64,000 bases of DNA from the NCBI GenBank assembly GCA_022072055.1, contig JAJVIK010000013.1, positions 272,878 to 336,877 on the forward strand. The letters run 5' to 3'. Position numbers and translations under genes: made by a program. Numbering within the stretch: position 1 is the first letter of the stretch; each line of letters starts with the position of its first letter. The stretch is from a bacterium. Its GTDB lineage: Bacteria; Hinthialibacterota; Hinthialibacteria; OLB16. Below, one piece after another: positions 9,442 through 17,617 of the stretch. The notes beneath the pieces are model-generated. The model worked only from the letters and a program-made list of their open reading frames with translations. It had not been told where the DNA came from and made no database searches.

Positions 9442-11130
9442 TCACTTCGCGCGGACATCCGCCAGACTGCCGGTCTCATCAGAGGCGCGCCTAGGAACAA
9501 TTGAGATGATTGCCCCTCCCACGCCATCCTGGGGGTCTTCCGTGTTCGCCAAACGGTCGGCTCGCTTGCGGGTTAGGACTGTCCCATCCCGCCAAGTCAC
9601 CTCACCAGGAACTCGGAAGGAAATCTTGGTTTCGGGAACAGGCCTCAAGGCCCGCAGCCGAAGGGTGGCCACAATCCCCTCGACTCGCAGCGGCTTGGTC
9701 AGCACGCCGCACTCATAGAGAATGCGCCCTTCCTTTTGGCGCACCAGATTATTCCGCATCCACTCAAAAGGAAAGCGGTCATGGTAGGGGCCATCCAGTA
9801 GGTTCGTTCCGCGCGTGATCCAGTTGCCGCTGTCCTGATCCTCCACGGTGAGGTAGCGCGGATCAAACTCGAGATCAACACGAATCCGATCCCAAGGAAT
9901 CTCTCTTGGGTTAAACAGGCGAATGTTCAGGTCCACTGGCTTTCCGGACTGGACGACCGCGACCCTGGGTTCAAGCACAATCCGAGTTCCCGTTTCTCCC
10001 TTGGGGGCCTTTTCCTCCTCCTCGGCCAGCGCCTGGAGGTGGTCCCCATGCACGGTGAGCCCGCCCGAGATCACCCCATCCGCCTCGGTTCCCTCGCTCC
10101 CGAGGAGGTTTTCCCATTTTCCCTGGCCGCCTGTCGAGGATGGGCTCTTGGCCACAAAGGTCATGGTCTTGGGCCAGATCCAGGACTGGTCGGACTGCTC
10201 CAGGGGCGCGAGGCTCTCCGGCCAGTCCGAGAAACGAAACCTCAATCCCGTGTGCAAGATCGGTTGAAGGGCGCGGAACTTCATGGTGAGCAGGAACCCC
10301 TGCCCCACGGTGGTCTCCCCGGAGGCGCAACGCGCCCGGTAGTAGACCATTCCCTCCTTGGGGTCGGCGCGGTTCAGATAGAAGGGGTCCTCCCGTTCAT
10401 CGCGCGCAAGCGGAATCCCGCCGAGAATCTTTTCGGACCGGTCATGGGAATTGTGCACTGCGGGATCGCCGCCGGGAGCATCCACGAATTCAAGAAGCTT
10501 GGGATCATAGGAGAGGGCGAAGGAGATCACATCAAACGGCTTCTGTTTGGGGTTGTCGAGATAAACATGGACAGGGAACTCCTGCCCCACATCCGCCTTC
10601 TGGTCGACCGGGACCAAGCGGAGTGTGATGTGTCCTTCGGGTGGGATCCCGGCCTTGGGCGCCTCCTGCTGGCCTTGCTGAGGGCCGGGTTGTTGCGCTT
10701 GGCCGGGCCGGGGGCGGACACGAGGAACCTGGCCGGGGATCGCGGGCTGGGTTGCCGCTCCCGGCGGCGGAGCCCCTGGCTGCGGTGAAACCTGAGGGGG
10801 GATCGGAACCGCCGGTGGGGGGGAAGGAGGTTCGGAGCCCTGCGGCTCCTGGGGCGCGACCTGCTCCGCGGGGGCCTGGTACTGCTGGGGCGGCGCTTGT
10901 TCGCGGCTGCTCCCCCCGCTCGATCCGCGCTTGCGCTTGAAAATCGAGTCTCGTTGCCGACCCGAGCTGAACTGCGCCCATGCCGTTGTCTGGAAAACAT
11001 TCTCAAGAGGTGGACACGCGACCGAAAGCGCCAGAACCGAAACGACAAGAAAGCGCGGGAGGCGACAAGGCGCCGGCCCCCTAAAGGGTGTCCCGTGGGT
11101 CGGTCTGCGCGCGAGCTGGAATGAAGGCAT
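9442..11130 (-). CDS. secreted protein with two cohesin-like domains
   Basis: 562 residues from the ATG at 11130. A longer frame to 11280 would overlap the upstream gene and hides the signal peptide. A signal segment (FLVVSVLALSVACPP) ends near TTAWAQ. A Pro/Gln-rich linker follows (about residues 60-170), then two cohesin-like beta-sandwich domains: HVYLDNPKQKPFDVISFALSY / DPKLLEFVDAPG, and NIRLFNPREIPWDRIRVDLEF / DPRYLTVEDQDSG. Cohesins bind dockerins in anaerobic cellulosomes, but cohesin-like domains are also found in secretion-system surface proteins. It lies between the sigma54 activator and the PilM-like gene in the same direction, so it is probably a component or substrate of that machine. 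Confidence 0.78.
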   Translation of the reverse strand: MPSFQLARRPTHGTPFRGPAPCRLPRFLVVSVLALSVACPPLENVFQTTAWAQFSSGRQRDSIFKRKRGSSGGSSREQAPPQQYQAPAEQVAPQEPQGSEPPSPPPAVPIPPQVSPQPGAPPPGAATQPAIPGQVPRVRPRPGQAQQPGPQQGQQEAPKAGIPPEGHITLRLVPVDQKADVGQEFPVHVYLDNPKQKPFDVISFALSYDPKLLEFVDAPGGDPAVHNSHDRSEKILGGIPLARDEREDPFYLNRADPKEGMVYYRARCASGETTVGQGFLLTMKFRALQPILHTGLRFRFSDWPESLAPLEQSDQSWIWPKTMTFVAKSPSSTGGQGKWENLLGSEGTEADGVISGGLTVHGDHLQALAEEEEKAPKGETGTRIVLEPRVAVVQSGKPVDLNIRLFNPREIPWDRIRVDLEFDPRYLTVEDQDSGNWITRGTNLLDGPYHDRFPFEWMRNNLVRQKEGRILYECGVLTKPLRVEGIVATLRLRALRPVPETKISFRVPGEVTWRDGTVLTRKRADRLANTEDPQDGVGGAIISIVPRRASDETGSLADVRAK

Positions 11131-11251
11131 TGTTTCCCTGTCGGACCTGAGCCGCGCCACGGCTCCTTGTTCGGGAGGCCTTCGGTCTCTCTCCCCCTCC
11201 CGTGATGGGCGTTCCGCCTCCCTGCCCCTTGGCGGAATCACCCACTCCCGA

Positions 11252-12235
11252 TTATTCCCGCTTGAGCTGGTATTTGTCAATCTTCCGATCCAGGGTGGGC
11301 CGTGAAATCTTCAGGATGGTCGCGGCGCGAGTCTTGTTCCAGTTGGTGTGCTTCAGAATCCTGCGCAGATGGCGCGCCTCGATCTCATCGAGGGAGAGCA
11401 GCTCCACCGGAGCGCTCTCCGGGTCGAACTCCTCTCGGGGGCGCAGGAAATGGCTTTGAGCAAGAGCCGCGTTGGGGATGTGTTCGACCCAAATGGTGTC
11501 TCCCTCGGTCATCAGGATCGCGTGGTGAACCAGGTGCTCCAGCTCGCGGATATTCCCCGGCCAGGTGTGCCGCTTGAGGACCTCCAGCGCCGCCGGCGAT
11601 ATGGCGTGGACCTGCTTCCCATAGCGCGCGACATACACCGAGATGAAGTGGCGAATCAGCGGCTCAAGATCATCCTCCCGCTGGCGGAGTGGAGGGATGT
11701 CGATGTTCACCTCGTTGAGACGGAAATAGAGGTCCTGACGGAAGGTCCCGTTGGCCACCTCCTCCGCGAGTTTCCTGTTGGTGGCGCAGATCACGCGAAT
11801 GTCCACGGGGATGAGTTGGTTGCCGCCGACGCGCTGAATCGCGCGCTCCTGGAGCGCGCGGAGAATCTTGGCCTGGGCCTGGAGGCTCATGTCTCCGATT
11901 TCATCGAGAAACAGAGTTCCCCCATGCGCCTGCTCGAACTTGCCTTCCCGGGTGGCCACCGCGCCGGTGAATGCCCCCTTCTGGTGGCCGAACAGTTCGG
12001 CCTCCAGGAGGCTGTCCGGCATCGCGGCGCAGTTGATCGCGACAAAGGGACCCGCTTTGCGGTGGCTCTCTTTGTGTATGCCGCGCGCGAACAGCTCTTT
12101 GCCGGTCCCACTCTCGCCGGTAATCAGAATGACCGCTTCGGTCGGCGCCACCTTGCGCGCGAGCGCGATCAGGTTGCGCATCACCAAGCTGTTGTGAACG
12201 ACTCTCTCGAAACCGGCTATTTCTTCCCCGCGCAT
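11252..12235 (-). CDS. sigma54-dependent activator without receiver domain
   Basis: 327 residues. A complete AAA+ domain is present: Walker A GESGTGKE (40-47), the sigma54-contacting loop GAFTGA (87-92), Walker B GGTLFLDE (106-113), and ATNRKL and FRQDLYFRLN further on. The C-terminus has a Fis-type helix-turn-helix (RAATILKISRPTLDRKI). There is no N-terminal receiver or GAF domain, so the protein is either constitutively active or controlled by a partner, as in PspF-type activators. It is the first gene of the minus-strand secretion operon and would activate RNA polymerase-sigma54, plausibly for pilus or secretion genes. No convincing -24/-12 site was found nearby. Confidence 0.93.
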   Translation of the reverse strand: MRGEEIAGFERVVHNSLVMRNLIALARKVAPTEAVILITGESGTGKELFARGIHKESHRKAGPFVAINCAAMPDSLLEAELFGHQKGAFTGAVATREGKFEQAHGGTLFLDEIGDMSLQAQAKILRALQERAIQRVGGNQLIPVDIRVICATNRKLAEEVANGTFRQDLYFRLNEVNIDIPPLRQREDDLEPLIRHFISVYVARYGKQVHAISPAALEVLKRHTWPGNIRELEHLVHHAILMTEGDTIWVEHIPNAALAQSHFLRPREEFDPESAPVELLSLDEIEARHLRRILKHTNWNKTRAATILKISRPTLDRKIDKYQLKRE

Positions 12236-12409
12236 CCGTCTTCCTCCCCCCCAAGCGTGGGGGCGCCTCGAAATGACAGTTCCCCGTGACCAGCCCGCCG
12301 CTCAAGCGTTATCGGAACACAAGATGCAAGCCTGAACTTGCGTCCCGACTGATTTGTGGGCATAATCGGTTGTCTAACCTTTGGGGGAGTGTATCAGTTC
12401 ATTTCAACA

Positions 12410-13897
12410 ATGTCAATTTGCTTTAGCAAACAGGCAAGAAATTGCGCTGTTTGGATCGGCTTTTTATCCATCCTGGGGGGGATGGGGGAGATTCCGGCGG
12501 CGGCTCAACAGGAGCGGCCGAACGATTCCCTTTTCGCCAAGATCTTCCAACCTGAAGCGAGTTGGTCGGTTGTTCTTGCGGAGGCCGAGTCGGGTCGAGT
12601 GGTCTATGAGCAGCGCGGGCAAGAGCCGCGCATGCCCGCCTCAAATCTCAAGCTGTATGTCACCACGGCGGCCTTCAACACGCTCGGGTCGCGGTTTCGC
12701 TACCGGACTCCGCTTATGGGCTTCGGCCAGCTCGACCGTCAGGGAACCTGGAGAGGCCACCTCTTGGTCAGGGGAAGCGGCGACCCGACCTTCAGCGGTC
12801 GGTTTGAGGAGAGCCCCCTTGAGGTGACCGGCGCTTTCGACCGGTGGGCGCATCGGCTCAGGGAGCTCGGGATCCGCTCGGTAACGGGGAATCTCTATGG
12901 TCACGATGACATTTTCGATGAGAATTTCTGGGTGGAGGGTTGGCCCAAGGATGCTTGGTGCGACTGGTACACGGCTCCCTCGGGAGGGTTGATCCTGAAC
13001 GACAGTTGCCTGGATGTCGGAATCTACCCCTCGCGCCCCGGCGCTCCTCCCTTGATCAAGAAATTTCCCGACACCGGTTACATCCAGATCGCCAACAACG
13101 CGGTGACCACGGGCAAGGGAACTTCCACGGTGAGTCTGAGACGCTCCTTCGAGGCCAACGACCTCAAGCTGTTCGGCAGGGTTTCCACGCGCACGGGTCC
13201 CACACAGCACACGGTGGCGGTTGCCGATCCGACCGGGTATTTCATCCATGTCCTTGAGGAGGTTCTGGAGCGGCACGGAATCGAGATTCGTGGGCAAGCC
13301 ATGGATGCCGATCTCGCGACGGATGTGCCCAAGAGGGGTTGGAGGGTCTTGGCCTGGAACGAGTCTCCACGCCTGGTGGACTTGGCGAGGGTCATCAATA
13401 CCCGCTCTCAGAACCTCTTCGCCGATTCGCTTCTCAAATCCCTTGGCGCGCGCAAATCGGGAACCGGCTCGTGGTCCACGGGAGAGGCGGCGGTCAAGGA
13501 ATATGTGGCCTCGCTTGGAATCCCGGTGGATGGTCTCCGCCTCAAGGATGGTTCCGGATTGTCGCGTCTCAATCAGGTCACCGCCGAGGACACCCTCGAG
13601 CTCCTCCTCAAGGTCCAGCGGGAATCCTGGTTTCACGATTGGAAGAGCACGCTGGCGGTTTCCGGGGCATCCGAGGGGTCGCTCAGAAAGCGTCTCAAGG
13701 GACCGCTGCTCGCGGGAAAGGTCTTCGCCAAGACCGGTTTCATTGAGGATGTCTATGCTCTCAGCGGGTATGTCGAATCCAAGGGGGGGCGCACCTACGC
13801 CTTTTGCATGTTGTTCAATGGAAAAAACCACGCCGGGAAGCATCCTCACCAGCGCATGGAGGAGGCGCTCACCGTGCTGGCCCGGGATGAACCTTGA
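12410..13897 (+). CDS. dacB: D-alanyl-D-alanine carboxypeptidase / PBP4 family (peptidase S13)
   Basis: 495 residues from the ATG at 12410, which begins a signal peptide ending near IPAAAQQ. An in-frame GTG at 12356 is an alternative. The three active-site boxes of class C penicillin-binding proteins are present: SNLK (S78, K81), SQN in INTRSQNLFADSL, and KTG in FAKTGFIEDVYALSG. The overall length and the motif VVYEQRGQEPRMPASNLK match PBP4/DacB. It cleaves the terminal D-Ala and cross-links of peptidoglycan in the periplasm. It is transcribed away from the sigma54 activator and is followed by the HU gene. The family call is firm; endopeptidase versus carboxypeptidase activity cannot be separated from sequence. 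Confidence 0.93.
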   Translation: MSICFSKQARNCAVWIGFLSILGGMGEIPAAAQQERPNDSLFAKIFQPEASWSVVLAEAESGRVVYEQRGQEPRMPASNLKLYVTTAAFNTLGSRFRYRTPLMGFGQLDRQGTWRGHLLVRGSGDPTFSGRFEESPLEVTGAFDRWAHRLRELGIRSVTGNLYGHDDIFDENFWVEGWPKDAWCDWYTAPSGGLILNDSCLDVGIYPSRPGAPPLIKKFPDTGYIQIANNAVTTGKGTSTVSLRRSFEANDLKLFGRVSTRTGPTQHTVAVADPTGYFIHVLEEVLERHGIEIRGQAMDADLATDVPKRGWRVLAWNESPRLVDLARVINTRSQNLFADSLLKSLGARKSGTGSWSTGEAAVKEYVASLGIPVDGLRLKDGSGLSRLNQVTAEDTLELLLKVQRESWFHDWKSTLAVSGASEGSLRKRLKGPLLAGKVFAKTGFIEDVYALSGYVESKGGRTYAFCMLFNGKNHAGKHPHQRMEEALTVLARDEP

Positions 13898-14039
13898 CCG
13901 AAACCGCCTGAAAAAAAAGCGGTTCCAGGTTGACCGACCTCCGAAAATAGAGTAAATCCCCGATATTCTCGTGTGTCGCCCCTGTCTGGTTGCGCGACGG
14001 AGAATAAAATCTCTAGGGTACGGAAAGGGGACTTCCTGA

Positions 14040-14333
14040 ATGTCACACAAACCCATGACCAAGTCGCAGCTGGTCGCCCACCTGGCCGAGAAGGGTGACC
14101 TCAAGAAACCGCAAGTAGCCGCTCTGCTCGATGAGCTGCTTGCAGTGGCCTGTCACGAAGCCAAGTTGTCGGACAAGGGCTTTACCCTCCCGGGATTCGG
14201 AAAACTGGCTCTGGTGCAGCGCGCGGAGCGTCAGGGACGCAATCCCGCCACGGGAGAAGCCATTACCATCCCGGCCAAGAAAGTGGTCAAGTTCCGGGTG
14301 GCGAAATCGCTGAAAGATGCCCTCTTGGGTTGA
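14040..14333 (+). CDS. HU/IHF-family DNA-binding protein
   Basis: 97 residues. The pattern MTKSQLVAHLAEKGDL...VAALLDELL...FTLPGFGKLALVQRAERQGRNPATGE...VKFRVAKSLKDAL is the HU fold with the proline-tipped arm (RNPATGE). The start is supported by GGAAAGGGG nine bases upstream. HU-like proteins bend DNA and organise the nucleoid. It has a short N-terminal extension and an atypical helix 1, so it belongs to the broader HU-related group rather than to canonical HupA/B. It is followed by a good intrinsic terminator and so is probably a short transcript of its own. Confidence 0.92.
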   Translation: MSHKPMTKSQLVAHLAEKGDLKKPQVAALLDELLAVACHEAKLSDKGFTLPGFGKLALVQRAERQGRNPATGEAITIPAKKVVKFRVAKSLKDALLG

Positions 14334-14389
14334 AGTTCTGATTCACTTTCCGCTCTGCCGAGGATTCACGGATTGAGTGTTGTGGAGGG

Positions 14390-14421
14390 GGATGGCGCGC
14401 CGGTCGCGCCATCCTCGTTTT
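14390..14421 (+). terminator. intrinsic terminator of the HU gene
   Basis: Perfect 10-base stem GGATGGCGCG / CGCGCCATCC with a 5-base loop, followed by TCGTTTT. It sits 56 bases past the HU stop and ends just before the converging HlyD-type gene. Confidence 0.85.
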
Positions 14422-14424
14422 CCA

Positions 14425-15549
14425 CTAGGGGTGTTCCATCGCGCTCGGGATGATCACGTCCGCGTACATTCCGGCGCGCAAGTCTTCCCCGCCCTCGATG
14501 ACATCCACTTTCATTTCGAAGACCAGCTCGGCCCGCTTTTCGGTGGTCTGAATGTTTCGTGGCGTGAACTCCGCCTCGGAGTTGAGCCTCCGAATTCGCC
14601 CGGAAAACAACCTGCCTGGAAATGTATCCACCGTGACCTGAACCGAGTTGCCCGGCTTCACGAGGCCCAGGCGGTTTTCCGGGACATAACACCGGACCCA
14701 AGGGGAATGCTTCAGGTTCAGGACCGCCACTGTCTGTCCCGCCTTGACCAGGTCGCCCGGTTCGAGATCGAGAGTTTCCACCGTGGAATCAAACGGGGCA
14801 AGAATGTGAGTCTCTTCGAGCTGAGACACGAGACGCGCGACATTCGCGGAGGCGGCCTCCACCGCGGCGCGGGCGGCGGCGATCTCCTCCGGTCTGGCGC
14901 CGTTCCGGAGACGTTCCAGTTGGGCGCGCGACTCGGCCAGGCGCGCATCCGCCATGGCGATTTCCTCCGGGCGCGAGCCGCTCCGAAACAAGGCCAGCCG
15001 ATGGGCGGCAACCTGCATCCTGGCGCGCGCGGTCTCGTGGGCGGTGCGCTTGGAGTCGAATTCGCGTCGATCCACGGCCCCGCGCTCAAAGAGCGCGGTG
15101 GATCGGCGAAACTCGCTGCTCGCGAGCTGCAGATCGCTGCGGGCGGACTCCAGCTGCGCTTCGGCCTCCCTGATTTCCTCCTCGCGAAATCCCTTGCGAC
15201 GCAGCGCGAGCTCGGCGGACATCGCGCGAACCACCGCCTCCGCGCGGTCAATTTCCTCGCGGCGGGTGCCCACCAGCAGGAGGTCGAGTTCCGCCTGCGC
15301 CTGGGCGGTTGAGGCGCGCGCCTGAGCCAGTTGCGCCTGAATCTCCTGGTCCTCCAGCTGGACCACGATGTCCCCGGCCCGGCAGGAGTCGCCCTCCTCG
15401 AAATTGACTTTGAGGACTCGTCCCCCGATCTTCGAGCCGATGTGAACATCATCCACCTCAACCCTCCCGCTCACCATCAGGTCCTTCGAGGGCGGTTCGC
15501 AGCCGCTGGAGAGGCACGCAAGCAGAATCAGGGGTAAGGTGCGTTTCAT
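14425..15549 (-). CDS. HlyD-family membrane fusion lipoprotein of an efflux/ABC export system
   Basis: 374 residues with a lipoprotein signal ending LACLSSGC. It then has a biotinyl-lipoyl-like half (SGRVEVDDVHIGSKIGGRVL, FEEGDSCRAGDIVVQLED) and a long alternating helical hairpin with three internal repeats of a REEI-type sequence (TRREEIDRAEA, FREEEIREAEA, RPEEIAMADA, RPEEIAAARA). The second lipoyl half is HILAPFDSTVETLDLEPG, followed by a beta-barrel domain. This layout is like YbhG/HlyD adaptor proteins that link an inner-membrane exporter to the outer membrane. Its start overlaps the stop of the SGNH gene by four bases (ATGA), so the two are co-translated. No transporter gene is next to it within the window. 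Confidence 0.9.
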   Translation of the reverse strand: MKRTLPLILLACLSSGCEPPSKDLMVSGRVEVDDVHIGSKIGGRVLKVNFEEGDSCRAGDIVVQLEDQEIQAQLAQARASTAQAQAELDLLLVGTRREEIDRAEAVVRAMSAELALRRKGFREEEIREAEAQLESARSDLQLASSEFRRSTALFERGAVDRREFDSKRTAHETARARMQVAAHRLALFRSGSRPEEIAMADARLAESRAQLERLRNGARPEEIAAARAAVEAASANVARLVSQLEETHILAPFDSTVETLDLEPGDLVKAGQTVAVLNLKHSPWVRCYVPENRLGLVKPGNSVQVTVDTFPGRLFSGRIRRLNSEAEFTPRNIQTTEKRAELVFEMKVDVIEGGEDLRAGMYADVIIPSAMEHP

Positions 15550-16673
15550 GGCGACGCCATCCCTTGGCCGACAGGTTCGAGGCTCCCCTCAGGAGCCTGT
15601 TGGCTCAGAATCATCCGCAACCGGGGCAGAATCTCCTCAGCCGCCCAGCGATGCCCAAGAGGTGTCCAATGGCTGTCCTCTCGGAACCGATAGCGGTAGA
15701 TGTTGCCACCACTCTTTTCCCGGAACGAGGGGGTGAGATCCAGATGCTCGATGCCCTGATCCCGGCAGAAGACCTCCAGGATGTCGCGCGGGTATTTCGA
15801 GGATCGGGTCCCATCCACATCCGGATCGAGAGGCCGAACCACGAGAAAGGTCAAGGCCCCGTCCTTTCTCGCCCGATCCCGGATCGTTTTCAGGTAGGCC
15901 AGGGTGACCTCCCAATCCGCCGTGAATTCCGTGGCGGACCCCACGTTCCTATACAGGAGCGGGTGGAAGCGCTGCTTGTGTCTTTCGATGGCCGCGAGTC
16001 TCTCAGCGCGGTTTCCAAACAGACGGTAAGCCCGCATGCGCGCGAACTGCGCCAAGTGGCTGTGACTCCCCAGAAACTCCACGATGGGGAAGGATCCTTT
16101 GGAATCTCCAAAGCCGCCAGGGAACACCTCGCCCTGTTCGACATGATACCAGCGGCAAAAGAGATTCTCCGAAAGGTCATTGATCAATGAGAACTGGATC
16201 ATCACCAGATCGGGACCAAGGGAGGAGCCGAGGTATTCGTACATCCGGAGTTGGTCGCCTGTCCCGAATCCGGAGACGCCCGCGTTGATCACCTCGTAGC
16301 GAGTCGCCGAGGTGGGGGTGTTCAGGCTGGCCTCGAGGATTTCCGTGTAGACCTCCGAATCCGCCACCTCCAAGGCGGCGGTGGTGGAATCCCCGAGGAC
16401 CAGGATTCGGAAGCTCCCGGTCGGCTTCTCCTTGGAGTACTCGCGGTCCCGCAGACCCATCGAGTTGAACCGAGTGCGGATCTGAAACTCTCCGGTCTTG
16501 TTGGTGAACTCATAATTGGGGGTGTGGACCGGGACCGAGCTCCATGAGGAATAACTCGCGCCCAAGGGCTGCGGGAAGAACAACCGGAAAACCCCCTCCA
16601 ACGCGGCCACGGTGAGGGTCACGCTCCCCAAGATGGTGAGGAGGGCCATTTTCCAGGATTTCCCCCGGTTCAT
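15546..16673 (-). CDS. membrane-anchored SGNH/GDSL-like hydrolase
   Basis: 375 residues. An N-terminal transmembrane anchor (MALLTILGSVTLTVAALEGVF) is followed by an SGNH hydrolase fold. Block I is LVLGDSTTAA with the nucleophile S96, block II has the glycine in NAGVSGFGTGDQ, block III the asparagine in FSLINDLSEN, and block V the Asp/His pair in EDSHWTPLGH. Relatives act as esterases or O-acetyl transferase partners on extracellular polymers. It is the first gene of a two-gene unit with the HlyD-type protein. The substrate is unknown. Confidence 0.82.
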   Translation of the reverse strand: MNRGKSWKMALLTILGSVTLTVAALEGVFRLFFPQPLGASYSSWSSVPVHTPNYEFTNKTGEFQIRTRFNSMGLRDREYSKEKPTGSFRILVLGDSTTAALEVADSEVYTEILEASLNTPTSATRYEVINAGVSGFGTGDQLRMYEYLGSSLGPDLVMIQFSLINDLSENLFCRWYHVEQGEVFPGGFGDSKGSFPIVEFLGSHSHLAQFARMRAYRLFGNRAERLAAIERHKQRFHPLLYRNVGSATEFTADWEVTLAYLKTIRDRARKDGALTFLVVRPLDPDVDGTRSSKYPRDILEVFCRDQGIEHLDLTPSFREKSGGNIYRYRFREDSHWTPLGHRWAAEEILPRLRMILSQQAPEGSLEPVGQGMASP

Positions 16674-16762
16674 TCCCTCATTATCGGGAAAACCTCACCG
16701 GAAGGGAATTGACGCCCCTTCTGTAAGAGGGGCTGAGGTCTCTCCGAGCCCCACGGGCGAAC

Positions 16763-16791
16763 TTGACTCGACTCGATGAGCGGTCTAGCCT
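16763..16791 (+). promoter_or_regulatory. possible sigma70 promoter for the ThuA-like gene
   Basis: TTGACT (16763-16768), a 17-base spacer and TAGCCT (16786-16791), 58 bases before the start codon. The -35 is good and the -10 is weak. A GGGAGG ribosome-binding site follows near 16835. Confidence 0.4.
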
Positions 16792-16849
16792 ATCAGCGAA
16801 ATAATTCGCCTCTAAATTCGCACCTTGTTTTTCAGGGAGGTTATCGCCC

Positions 16850-17617
16850 ATGTCTCAGCCCAAGGTCTCGCGCCGCGCCAACTTCCGAAAGGGCCTCATG
16901 GCGGGGTTTCTTTCGCTTCTCTCGGTCTCAGTCTCGGTGGCCCAAGAACCCTCGAGGAACTTGCGGGTCTGCCTGGTGTCGGGGTCCGAGCTCTACGGAT
17001 CTCAGATTTCGCTCCCGGCGTTCAAGGCGGCGGTCGAGCCGAAATACGCCATCGAGTGCACCCTGGTTCAGTCTGTCGGGAAGGACAAGCTCCCGGGACT
17101 GGAGGCGTTGGAGAATTGCGAGGTGGCCCTGTTCTTCACTCGCCGACTTGAGATCACGGGGGAGGAACTGGAAGCGGTCAAGCGCTACTGTCTCGGGGGG
17201 AAGCCCATCGTGGGGGTTCGGACCGCCTGTCATGGTTTTCAGAACTTTCTGGAGTTCGATAAGGAGGTCCTCGGGGGCAATTACCACGGGCACTACGGCA
17301 GCGATGCGCTCACCCGTGTGGTGGTGGCCCCTGGGATGGAGAGCCATCCGATCCTGAACAAGGTGGGTGGGCTGGATTCCCTGTCGAGCCTCTACCGGAC
17401 CCACCCGCTCGCCAAGGACACTCAGATGCTTCTCGGTGGAGTGGCGCCCCAAGGGGCGCAACCGTTGGCCTGGACCCGTGAATACAAGGGCGCGCGAGTC
17501 TTCTTCACCTCGCTTGGGTCGGTTGAGGATTTTGAGAACCCGGGTTTTCGGAGAATGATTGTGAACGCGCTTTTCTGGGCTGCGAACCGCGATGTGGAGG
17601 AGCGCCCGAAACCATGA
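16850..17617 (+). CDS. secreted ThuA-like protein
   Basis: 255 residues. A signal peptide with an arginine-rich start (RRANFRKGLMAGFLSLLSVSVSVA) is followed by a class I glutamine-amidotransferase-like fold of the ThuA type: LRVCLVSGSELYGS, ALFFTRRLEITGEELEAVKRY, GKPIVGVRTACHGFQNF, then GGNYHGHYGSDALTRVVVAP and ARVFFTSLGSVEDFENPGFRRM. ThuA-like proteins are numerous in planctomycetes and verrucomicrobia, often next to sugar-processing genes. The cysteine in TACHGF sits where the amidotransferase nucleophile would be. The gene overlaps the pectate-lyase-like gene by four bases (ATGA), so both are translated together and are probably exported to act on the same polysaccharide. Confidence 0.88.
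   Translation: MSQPKVSRRANFRKGLMAGFLSLLSVSVSVAQEPSRNLRVCLVSGSELYGSQISLPAFKAAVEPKYAIECTLVQSVGKDKLPGLEALENCEVALFFTRRLEITGEELEAVKRYCLGGKPIVGVRTACHGFQNFLEFDKEVLGGNYHGHYGSDALTRVVVAPGMESHPILNKVGGLDSLSSLYRTHPLAKDTQMLLGGVAPQGAQPLAWTREYKGARVFFTSLGSVEDFENPGFRRMIVNALFWAANRDVEERPKP

Noticed and set aside
13904-13926. AACCGC/GCGGTT hairpin after dacB
   Set aside because: Short stem with an A-rich loop and no T tract; not convincing as a terminator.
12641-14104. Long minus-strand frame antisense to dacB
   Set aside because: dacB carries all three active-site boxes; the antisense frame has no family features.
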